Assembly: GCA_027023145.1 (NCBI GenBank)
Contig: JALVWV010000282.1
Span: forward strand, 1-7,142
Length of the DNA: 7,142 nt
Direction: 5' to 3'
Source: Campylobacteraceae bacterium
GTDB lineage: Bacteria > Campylobacterota > Campylobacteria > Campylobacterales > Sulfurovaceae
Made by a program: the position numbers and the translations under genes
Shown here: positions 1 to 5,124 of the stretch, piece by piece
Layout of the letters: every line of letters starts with the position of its first letter
How positions within the stretch are numbered: the first letter of the stretch is position 1
Notes under the pieces: model-generated
Told to the model about the DNA's origin: nothing
Seen by the model: only the letters and a program-made list of their open reading frames with translations
Database searches by the model: none

Positions 1-1
1 A

Positions 2-499
2 AGCCGGGAGCGCCCCAAGATGGAAGTGGACTTCCTCATGCGCCTCCTTGACCGGTACCTGACAAACGAGATCCCCGTCTACATGGAACACAATGTCCGC
101 CTCGAAGTGATTGGCGATATTGACCGCTTCTCTAAAAAGCTTCAAAAAACCATTGCAATGGTCAAAGAAACCACGGCCAACAACACCAGCCTCACTCAAG
201 TCCTCGCCCTCAATTACGGCAGCCGGGATGAGATCGTCCGCGCTGTCAACCGCGTCATCGATGCCGGAGAGGCCGTCACCGAAGAGAGCCTTGGAGCCGC
301 ACTCGACACCCCCTATGTCGATGCTGATCTGCTGATACGCACCAGCGGCGAACAACGCCTCTCCAACTACTTGCTGTGGCAGCTAAGTTACGCGGAGTTT
401 ATCTTCACCGATACCCTTTGGCCTGATTTTAAACCCGATGAACTTGAGACGCTCATCGACCATTACGAAGGGCGCGAACGGCGCTTCGGAGGGATCTAA
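2..499 (+). CDS. uppS: Undecaprenyl diphosphate synthase (cis-prenyltransferase), 5'-truncated
   Basis: This enzyme condenses isopentenyl diphosphate units onto farnesyl diphosphate to make the C55 lipid carrier for peptidoglycan and surface polysaccharides. It acts in the cytoplasm at the membrane face. The reading frame is open from base 2 and the true start lies outside the window. The visible 165 residues begin SRERPKMEVDFLM, which corresponds to the segment just after the family's STENW motif. About 70-80 N-terminal residues, including the catalytic Asp and diphosphate loop, are therefore missing. Visible hallmarks are ALNYGSRDEI, the signature RTSGEQRLSNYLLWQ (which contributes isopentenyl-diphosphate binding residues) and the C-terminal DTLWPDF. 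The ATG at base 20 is internal and not the start. The stop TAA overlaps the next gene's ATG by one base, so translation is probably coupled. Confidence 0.95.
   Translation, partial: SRERPKMEVDFLMRLLDRYLTNEIPVYMEHNVRLEVIGDIDRFSKKLQKTIAMVKETTANNTSLTQVLALNYGSRDEIVRAVNRVIDAGEAVTEESLGAALDTPYVDADLLIRTSGEQRLSNYLLWQLSYAEFIFTDTLWPDFKPDELETLIDHYEGRERRFGGI
488..493 (+). promoter_or_regulatory. Ribosome binding site of the prepilin peptidase gene
   Basis: GGAGGG lies 5 bases before the ATG at 499, inside the last codons of uppS. It supports ATG 499 as the start over the in-frame ATG at 508, three codons later. Confidence 0.7.
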
Positions 500-1254
500 T
501 GGATGCTATGACCCTCTATGCCATCCTCGCAGCACTCGTGGGACTCCTCGTGGGCTCCTTCCTCAACGTCGTCATCTACCGCGTGCCGCTCGGAGAAAAC
601 ATCGCCTTCCCCGCCTCCCACTGCACGAGCTGCAACCACCCCCTCAAATGGTACCACAACATCCCCCTCTTCTCATGGATTTTTTTGGGGGGCAAATGTG
701 CCTTCTGCAAAGAACCGATCTCCAAGCAATACCCCATCGTGGAATTTATCAACGCCCTGATATGGCTGATGCTCTTTATCAAAGTCGGCCCCGTATGGTG
801 GTTCCCTTTTGTCGCGGCCTCTTTCAGCGCCCTACTCGCCCTTTCGATGATCGACTTCAAATATTTTGCTGTGCCCGACTCGGTCAACTTTTTTGCGCTG
901 GGAACTGCGCTGATCAGTCCGGCACTTTTCCACATAGATATGAGCAACAGTATTGTTCAAGCTCTCATCGCCGCCGGAGGACTGTGGCTGATCGGCTTCG
1001 TCGTCTCCAAAGTTGCTGGCAAAGAAGCTATGGGAAGCGCCGACGTGATCGTCGCTGGTACGATGGCAGCCCTTTTGGGTTTCCCCAACTTCTTCATCGC
1101 CCTATTCCTCTCGGCGATTCTGGCAATCTTCCCCTCATTGTTTGCCAAAGATACAATGGTACCTTTCGTCCCCTTTTTGGCGCTGGCAACGCTGATCGTG
1201 TACCTGTTTGACGCACAAGTCGCCCAACTCATCCACTGGATCATCTACCGCTAA
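499..1254 (+). CDS. Prepilin peptidase, A24 family (PilD/TadV type)
   Basis: A 251-residue polytopic inner-membrane aspartic protease that cleaves, and in bifunctional members N-methylates, type IV prepilins or type II secretion pseudopilins. The N-terminal domain (about 20-80) opens with the family-typical GSFLNVVIYRVP and has two cysteine pairs, C42/C45 and C67/C70, as in the zinc-binding methyltransferase-associated domain of bifunctional PilD. The first catalytic Asp is D119 in MIDFKYFAVPD. The second is D182, in GSAD rather than the canonical GxGD, so the Gly before the Asp is Ala. VPFVPFLALA near 220-230 matches the conserved IPFGPFLALG helix. Several hydrophobic stretches are consistent with multiple membrane spans. 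The gene starts in the stop codon of uppS and ends in the start codon of truA. Its pilin substrates are not in the window, and methylase activity is inferred only from the cysteine pairs. Confidence 0.93.
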   Translation: MDAMTLYAILAALVGLLVGSFLNVVIYRVPLGENIAFPASHCTSCNHPLKWYHNIPLFSWIFLGGKCAFCKEPISKQYPIVEFINALIWLMLFIKVGPVWWFPFVAASFSALLALSMIDFKYFAVPDSVNFFALGTALISPALFHIDMSNSIVQALIAAGGLWLIGFVVSKVAGKEAMGSADVIVAGTMAALLGFPNFFIALFLSAILAIFPSLFAKDTMVPFVPFLALATLIVYLFDAQVAQLIHWIIYR

Positions 1255-2030
1255 TGCGCATCAAAGCGGTCATCGCCTATGACGGCTCAGCTTTCGAGGG
1301 CTTCCAGCGCCAGACTCGAACGCCCCGTACGGTAACCACAGCTTTTGAAAATGCCCTGAAACGCCTCGGGATTGAGAGTGCGATTACCGGCAGTGGACGC
1401 ACCGATGCAGGGGTACATGCCACCGGGCAGGTGATCCATTTCGATCTGCCCGACTACTGGCACGATCTCTCCAAACTCCAAATGCATCTCAACGGTCAAC
1501 TCGAAGCCATCGCTGTCAAACACATCAGCTCGGTACCGGACAATTTTCACGCCCGTTTTGATGCCCACAAACGCATCTATCGCTACCTCTTGAGCACCAC
1601 ATCCCCCTCGGTTTTTGAGCGCCGATACATCGCCCATGTTCCCGCTTTGGATATTCAGAAACTTCAGCATGCCCTTGCCCTCTTCGAAGGGAGACACGAT
1701 TTTGGCTACTTCAGGAAGAGTGGCTCCGAGACCAAAGACGACATCCGCACCATTTACCAAACACGCCTGAGGAAAATAGGAAAATATTACGCGATCTATT
1801 TTGAAGCCAACGGGTTTCTCAGAGCGCAAGTACGAATGATGCTATCAGCTGCTTTTGAGGTTAGCCGTGGAGAGCTCACTCTTGAACAGCTCAAGGAACA
1901 GTTAGCAATGCATCATAGATATACGACCCACCTTGCGCCGCCAGAGGGGTTGTATTTGGCAAGAGTAATCTATTGGCATCAACATCAAGGTCTAAAGACA
2001 AAAATATCCAAATCTTTAATCACCTTATAA
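1254..2030 (+). CDS. truA: tRNA pseudouridine(38-40) synthase TruA
   Basis: A cytoplasmic enzyme that isomerises uridines 38-40 in the tRNA anticodon stem-loop to pseudouridine. The protein is 258 residues. The catalytic motif GSGRTDAGVHA carries the nucleophile D51. Other conserved segments are AYDGSAFEGFQRQ (9-20), FHARFDAHKRIYRY (98-111), GFLRAQVRMM (187-196) and the family-typical ending PPEGLYLARVIY (229-240). Family members usually stop at about this point, whereas this one runs on for another 18 residues (WHQHQGLKTK and onward). The last 46 bases overlap, tail to tail, the 3' end of the PIN-toxin gene on the other strand. The extension therefore looks like read-through into acquired DNA that replaced the original stop. 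The start ATG overlaps the previous stop by one base. Confidence 0.95.
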   Translation: MRIKAVIAYDGSAFEGFQRQTRTPRTVTTAFENALKRLGIESAITGSGRTDAGVHATGQVIHFDLPDYWHDLSKLQMHLNGQLEAIAVKHISSVPDNFHARFDAHKRIYRYLLSTTSPSVFERRYIAHVPALDIQKLQHALALFEGRHDFGYFRKSGSETKDDIRTIYQTRLRKIGKYYAIYFEANGFLRAQVRMMLSAAFEVSRGELTLEQLKEQLAMHHRYTTHLAPPEGLYLARVIYWHQHQGLKTKISKSLITL

Positions 2031-2380
2031 TGCTTCTCGTTGGCTGTATAAAGTGTCATGCCATATGAAGTAGAGGTTGCCCCAATAAGAGCATCGGCCA
2101 ATTGCATAGAATGGCTCAGAAAATACGCTTCGACATAAAAAAGCGCCTGCGCTGAAATCTCTTCAGTGATGTAGATGATTTTGACTCTCCACTGCTTCAA
2201 GGCTTGCTTCAGGGCTCTTAGCTCATCCTTGTTTCTCATCCCCTGCACCAACTCCATATACGTCACAGCAGAGATAGCAAACTCCCCGATACCGTGAATA
2301 AAGTCATAAGCTTTTTGATTGCCTCTGAGATACCAAATAAGTACATCCGTATCGATAAGCTTATCATAGACCAAAGTCAC
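1985..2380 (-). CDS. PIN-domain toxin, VapC-like ribonuclease
   Basis: A 131-residue predicted Mg-dependent endoribonuclease of a type II toxin-antitoxin pair. The PIN-domain acidic residues are in order: D10 (LIDTDVLIWYL), E43 (TYMELVQG), D96 (LADALIGATS), then TAN at 112-114 where the family has TxD or TxN before the final strand. The start is GTG at 2380-2378, overlapping the antitoxin stop by 17 bases. The sequence AGAAAAGGTC just upstream gives a modest ribosome binding site, so translation probably depends on coupling to the antitoxin. VapC cousins cut initiator tRNA or 23S rRNA, but the target here cannot be told from sequence. The 3' end overlaps truA by 46 bases. Base composition is more AT-rich than the surrounding core genes, which suggests horizontal acquisition. 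Confidence 0.88.
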   Translation of the reverse strand: MTLVYDKLIDTDVLIWYLRGNQKAYDFIHGIGEFAISAVTYMELVQGMRNKDELRALKQALKQWRVKIIYITEEISAQALFYVEAYFLSHSMQLADALIGATSTSYGMTLYTANEKHYKVIKDLDIFVFRP

Positions 2381-2600
2381 GACCTTTTCTCATCGTTCGC
2401 ACCATCGTATCGACATTTTCATCTCTATCCTGCCACATGCCGAAAATAGTGTCGGTCTTTTTCTCTGAAGTGTGTTGATTATAGGGGGTAAGTTTTGCTC
2501 TGGCCTTGCCTCGATACGTGATAAGGATATCTTCACCCTTGCTCAAGACATCAAAAAGCATTGAAATATTAAATCGTAAATCTTTTGCAGTTACTGTCAT
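2364..2600 (-). CDS. Phd/YefM-type antitoxin
   Basis: A 78-residue partner of the downstream PIN toxin. The N-terminal half (TAKDLRFNISMLFDVLSKGE, then DILITYRGKARAKLTPY to residue 40) matches the Phd/YefM DNA-binding fold: a short N-terminal strand, a helix, then a beta hairpin with the typical RGK-x-x-A-x-L-x-P pattern. The C-terminal part (FGMWQDRDEN to RKGRDFGL, 53-78) resembles the toxin-wrapping tail common in antitoxins paired with PIN toxins. The start ATG at 2600-2598 is preceded by GGAG with 8-base spacing. Such antitoxins usually repress their own operon by binding palindromes at the promoter, and one is present at 2618-2640. The gene ends inside the toxin gene, with antitoxin first, the usual order. 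Confidence 0.87.
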   Translation of the reverse strand: MTVTAKDLRFNISMLFDVLSKGEDILITYRGKARAKLTPYNQHTSEKKTDTIFGMWQDRDENVDTMVRTMRKGRDFGL

Positions 2601-2617
2601 CTCTCAAGCTCCATAAA

Positions 2618-2640
2618 AGTTTATAGTTAAAGTATAAACT
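2618..2640 (-). promoter_or_regulatory. Palindromic putative operator/promoter of the toxin-antitoxin operon
   Basis: AGTTTATA (2618-2625) and TATAAACT (2633-2640) form a perfect 8-bp inverted repeat around a 7-base spacer, 18 bases upstream of the antitoxin ATG. Read on the minus strand it contains the -10-like hexamers TATACT (2636-2631) and TATAAA (2625-2620); no good -35 is seen. Overlap of a palindrome with the -10 is what autoregulation by a Phd/YefM antitoxin would need. The operator role is inferred from position and family behaviour. Confidence 0.6.
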
Positions 2641-2650
2641 ATTTTGTATT

Positions 2651-2683
2651 AAGGGCACCTCTAATAATAGGTCGTACCCACAA
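2651..2683 (+). repeat. Left terminal inverted repeat of the MITE-like element
   Basis: 33 bases, pairing with 2888-2920 with a single mismatch (G2674 here against the complement of T2897). It is separated from the toxin-antitoxin palindrome by only 10 bases. Confidence 0.88.
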
Positions 2684-2779
2684 CATCTCCAGCTTTTGTC
2701 CAGGCAAGGCATCGCTTCGCAGGCATAGCCGTAGCTACGTCAAGAAGCGATAACGCCGTATGGGCGAAAGCTGGTGATG
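2684..2779. repeat. Internal hairpin A of the MITE-like element
   Basis: The outer stem pairs CATCTCCAGCTTT (2684-2696) with AAAGCTGGTGATG (2767-2779) with one T-T mismatch. It extends inward if G-U pairs are allowed, as in RNA. An inner stem pairs ATCGCTTC (2711-2718) perfectly with GAAGCGAT (2744-2751). The apex holds the palindrome GTAGCTAC (2731-2738). Confidence 0.7.
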
Positions 2780-2788
2780 CCCGCAGGG

Positions 2789-2887
2789 TGGGCTTTGCAG
2801 ACGCGATCTTTTACTTGATGCTCTCTTCACCGTAGCTACGGCTACGCTTTGAGAGCCTCAAGCAAAATCTCACATCTGCAAAGCCCA
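2789..2887. repeat. Internal hairpin B of the MITE-like element
   Basis: TGGGCTTTGCAGA (2789-2801) pairs perfectly with TCTGCAAAGCCCA (2875-2887). Further in, GCTCTC (2820-2825) pairs with GAGAGC (2851-2856), continuing outward through CTTGA/TCAAG and a short T/A run with a few mismatches. The apex carries the 12-base palindrome CCGTAGCTACGG (2830-2841). The core TAGCCGTAGCTACG also occurs in inverted orientation at the apex of hairpin A, so the two apices are related. Confidence 0.72.
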
Positions 2888-2920
2888 TTGTGGGTATGAC
2901 CTATTATTAGAGGTGCCCTT
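2888..2920 (-). repeat. Right terminal inverted repeat of the MITE-like element
   Basis: 33 bases complementary to 2651-2683 with one mismatch. Its outer end is 3 bases from the stop codon (2926-2924) of the CiaB-family gene, so insertion spared that reading frame. Confidence 0.88.
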
Positions 2921-2923
2921 CAG

Positions 2924-4840
2924 TTATTGAAACGTACTCACATCCCACTCGGGAGCTGCCAATTCTTCCTCGTATACTTTTTGCCCGATCTCTTGATAGC
3001 GGGCATAGTAGCGCTCGACAAACTGGCGCACCGGCTGTGTTTTTGGGAGGTAGATCCCCCCCTCTTTTACAGTATAACGCCCGAGGAAATCACCAGCATC
3101 CTCTTTGGCGAGATAGTGGCGTGCCAAGGCGGTATAGGTTTCGGTGTATGCTTTTTTCATCGCGGCATACCGGTCGTAACGGATTGCCAGCGGCTCATCG
3201 AAGCGCAGCACCCCGGAGGCGAACAGGATCTCGAGGTGGATGAGTCCTTCGCAGTAGTACGGTAGCACTTCGCCCACTTCCTGCCAAGCGATGAGCCCTA
3301 CGGCACGGGAGACAAGATCATCCACAAGGTGCTTGGTCAGGGCGGCATCTTCCCGGGTAAAAAAGCCCATAAGCCCGCCAGTGGTGGCTTTGAACTCTTC
3401 GATGTTTTTGAATTGCCCTGAGCCGTTCATCGCCGTCTCGGTGTCGGTGTCGATCCAGAGGATGTGCCCAAACTCGTGCCCAATGGTGCTGATGTCGTAA
3501 AGGCGGTGCCAGAGGTCGGGGGCTTTTTCGGCGAGACCACGACGGGAGAGGATAAAGGTCTTGCCGAAGGTCTCGACGGAGAGCTCCATGACTGGTTTGG
3601 CCAGCTGACTCTGATGGACGAAATCGGCGTAAGCAAAGATCTTCTTGCCCAGCTCACTGCTCACTTGCTCGTCGTTGGGGACGACTTGAGCGGAGAAGAG
3701 GCCGTTAAATTCCGCAGCGTAGTAGAGCATCGGCTGACCGATATAAAGCTGGGCTTGGTCGACTTGGAGGAGATTCTTCGCCATAACTTTCTCTCCGTCG
3801 TTTCCAAAGTCTTTGGCCATATCGTAGGCGAAGTGTTTGATATTGTCCCTTGTAGTGGCTGAAGTCTGAAGCCGAGGGTTGACGATCCGTAAATCCCACT
3901 CGAGTGCCACCGCCTTGCGGTAGTGATCTTCGTAATACTCCAGCGGGTGACCCACCTGAATCGGAGTGGTGATCGCCATCCAGCGGCGATCCACCTCTGC
4001 CCACATCGAGATGAGTTCCGGGACATGGGTGTGGGCAAACGCTTCTTTGAGTGCCGCAAAATAGGCGATCCATTCCTGCTTCTGACCATACACTTCATCC
4101 TCGAGCGGCTCCAGCAGGGCGATGAGCTGATCGAGGGCACCGACGACACCAGTCACCTCATTGGGGAACGCTTCGGCATACGCAGCTGATTTGTATGGGG
4201 TCAGACCCGCAGACGATTCATCGCTTTGCGGTACATCATCTGAGGTCAGATCCCTTTTCACGAGCACCGAATAGGAGCGGTCAGCTACCTTCCCCTCATG
4301 ATCCCGATCGAGAAGTTCCTGAGCTTGAAGCATTTCGAAGACTTTGGCGTCGTCCCCGTCAAAAAGGCTGCTGAGCTCTAGGTTGACCGAGTGGAGGATG
4401 TGGTGCGTCCAGCGGCTCTGCCATTCACTCAGCCGCAACCCCACATAATGTACCCCGAAGATCAGCGCACGGTAAAACGGTGTGAGTAACTTCTGCTCTT
4501 CGATCCACCCGATGAGCGTCTCATGCCGGGCGATGTGCATCATGCTTACAAACCCATAGGCCAGATCCTTCTTGGCGCGGATCTCCTCCTCAGAAAATCC
4601 CGCTTTGGTCAACACTTGTTCGAGGGCATCTTCGCGTAGATTTACAATCCGTGTCAATGCCGCCATCGTCGTCTCATCGGTACGCTCCAGCCCGAGAAGC
4701 CGCAGAAAATTGGTCACCACCTCTTCTGCTTCTTTGTGCCCCCCTTTGAGGAGCATATAGTAGTCGTTGAGTTCGGTTTGCCGACGTTGGAGAGCGTCGT
4801 AGAGAGTTTGGAGGTCGGTGAGGAAGTTTTGTTGGGTCAT
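2924..4840 (-). CDS. ciaB: CiaB-family protein with gluzincin-type metallopeptidase motif
   Basis: A 638-residue protein recognised as the CiaB family, named after the Campylobacter jejuni invasion antigen of about 610 residues. Segments I recall as conserved are VGHPLEYYEDHYRKAVALEW (296-315), GLFSAQVVPNDE (380-391), ISTIGHEFGHILW (450-462), NIEEFKATTGGLMGFF (479-494) and VLPYYCEGLIHLEILF (525-540). HEFGH at 455-459 is a zinc-binding HExxH. E481 or E482, about 22 residues later, is a plausible third ligand, suggesting a gluzincin peptidase fold. No signal peptide or membrane segment is evident, and the N-terminal 300 residues are largely helical-looking. In Campylobacter CiaB is reported as exported through the flagellar apparatus during invasion; its occurrence in free-living relatives suggests a more basic, possibly peptidase, role (inference). 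The start ATG is supported by AAAAGGA 6 bases upstream. Confidence 0.85.
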   Translation of the reverse strand: MTQQNFLTDLQTLYDALQRRQTELNDYYMLLKGGHKEAEEVVTNFLRLLGLERTDETTMAALTRIVNLREDALEQVLTKAGFSEEEIRAKKDLAYGFVSMMHIARHETLIGWIEEQKLLTPFYRALIFGVHYVGLRLSEWQSRWTHHILHSVNLELSSLFDGDDAKVFEMLQAQELLDRDHEGKVADRSYSVLVKRDLTSDDVPQSDESSAGLTPYKSAAYAEAFPNEVTGVVGALDQLIALLEPLEDEVYGQKQEWIAYFAALKEAFAHTHVPELISMWAEVDRRWMAITTPIQVGHPLEYYEDHYRKAVALEWDLRIVNPRLQTSATTRDNIKHFAYDMAKDFGNDGEKVMAKNLLQVDQAQLYIGQPMLYYAAEFNGLFSAQVVPNDEQVSSELGKKIFAYADFVHQSQLAKPVMELSVETFGKTFILSRRGLAEKAPDLWHRLYDISTIGHEFGHILWIDTDTETAMNGSGQFKNIEEFKATTGGLMGFFTREDAALTKHLVDDLVSRAVGLIAWQEVGEVLPYYCEGLIHLEILFASGVLRFDEPLAIRYDRYAAMKKAYTETYTALARHYLAKEDAGDFLGRYTVKEGGIYLPKTQPVRQFVERYYARYQEIGQKVYEEELAAPEWDVSTFQ

Positions 4841-4846
4841 TGGGCG

Positions 4847-4853
4847 TCCTTTT
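4847..4853 (-). promoter_or_regulatory. Ribosome binding site of the CiaB-family gene
   Basis: On the minus strand AAAAGGA lies 6 bases before the ATG at 4840-4838. It abuts the left arm of the long inverted repeat (4855-4883), so folding of that arm could affect access to it. Confidence 0.6.
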
Positions 4854-4901
4854 GGGCGTGTTATGTGTTAAGTGTTACGTGTTACGTTTTTTGAGCTTGG
4901 T

Positions 4902-4928
4902 ATTATACAACGTCACGTATCTTTTTTT
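4902..4928 (-). promoter_or_regulatory. Candidate promoter of the CiaB-family gene
   Basis: Read on the minus strand, a perfect TATAAT lies at 4907-4902, preceded 14 bases upstream by an A7 tract (4928-4922). No -35 hexamer is clear. Campylobacterota housekeeping promoters typically have a strong -10 and A/T-rich upstream tracts in place of a -35. Transcription would start near 4895, giving a leader of about 55 bases that contains the GTGTTA-type repeats in complementary form. Confidence 0.5.
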
Positions 4929-5020
4929 ATGTTTTCATTTCAATATCATACCGTATTACCCTACTCGATGGCGATATGTTCAGAAAATTCCAAAAATTGG
5001 CTGATATTTCAACCACACAA

Positions 5021-5038
5021 ATGCGGCTGAAGCCGCAT
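5021..5038 (-). terminator. Short GC-rich hairpin, possible weak terminator of the M20 gene
   Basis: ATGCGGCT (5021-5028) and AGCCGCAT (5031-5038) are perfectly complementary around a 2-base centre. On the minus strand the hairpin lies 65 bases after the M20 stop and is followed by TTTGTGTGG, a poor U-tract. It may terminate weakly or only stabilise the mRNA 3' end. On the plus strand it is followed by CCCCTC, so it is not a terminator in that direction. Confidence 0.4.
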
Positions 5039-5095
5039 CCCCTCATAACGCAATACGTAACACTTAACACGTAACACGCCAAAATCAGCGCATAC

Positions 5096-5124
5096 CTAAA
5101 TTTCTAATTTCTAATCTCTAATTT
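5096..5124. repeat. CTAATTT heptamer array overlapping the 3' end of the M20 gene
   Basis: CTAAATTT is followed by CTAATTT (5104-5110), CTAATCT (5111-5117) and CTAATTT (5118-5124). On the minus strand these bases encode the last residues (about KLEIRN) and the TAG stop of the M20 peptidase, so the array forms the protein's C-terminus. Its unit length matches the GTGTTAN heptamers nearby, although the sequence differs. Confidence 0.7.

Larger units (their letters stand above)
2651..2920. mobile_element. MITE-like element, 270 bp, 33-bp terminal inverted repeats
   Basis: The ends (2651-2683 and 2888-2920) are inverted copies differing at one base in 33; both begin AAGGGCACCTCTAATAATAG when read inward. 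No open reading frame of note lies inside, so any movement would need a transposase supplied elsewhere. The interior is highly structured. Hairpin A (2684-2779) starts at the base after the left repeat, and hairpin B (2789-2887) ends at the base before the right repeat. Between them CCC-GCA-GGG (2780-2788) could form a tiny third stem. No clear target-site duplication is seen: the flanks read GTATT and CAGTT, or TTA and TCA if a TNA-type target is allowed. The element sits 3 bases past the ciaB-like stop and 10 bases from the toxin-antitoxin operator. The transposase family is not assigned. Confidence 0.85.
4855..5080. repeat. Long inverted repeat with heptamer arms
   Basis: The left arm 4855-4883 and right arm 5052-5080 are inverted copies over 29 bases with two mismatches, separated by 168 bases. 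The left arm extends into four tandem heptamers GTGTTAN (4858-4885: N = T, A, C, C). The right arm shows three heptamers NTAACAC (5057-5077: N = G, T, G). The enclosed DNA is AT-rich and has no gene. It contains a candidate ciaB promoter and a small hairpin. It could be a second miniature repeat element or two heptamer arrays in opposite orientation. It fills the gap between the M20 gene and ciaB. Confidence 0.75.

Noticed and set aside
2684..2887. Structured RNA such as a tRNA or riboswitch inside the 2651-2920 element
   Set aside because: The fold is explained by nested inverted repeats, with no conserved tRNA arms or riboswitch core that I recognise.
2646..2925. Target-site duplication around the MITE-like element
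   Set aside because: The flanking bases do not match; TTA on the left and TCA on the right agree only as a TNA pattern, so no duplication is claimed.
4855..5080. CRISPR array suggested by the repeated heptamers
   Set aside because: Units are 7 bases with no spacers and occur in opposite orientations at the two ends; no cas genes are present.
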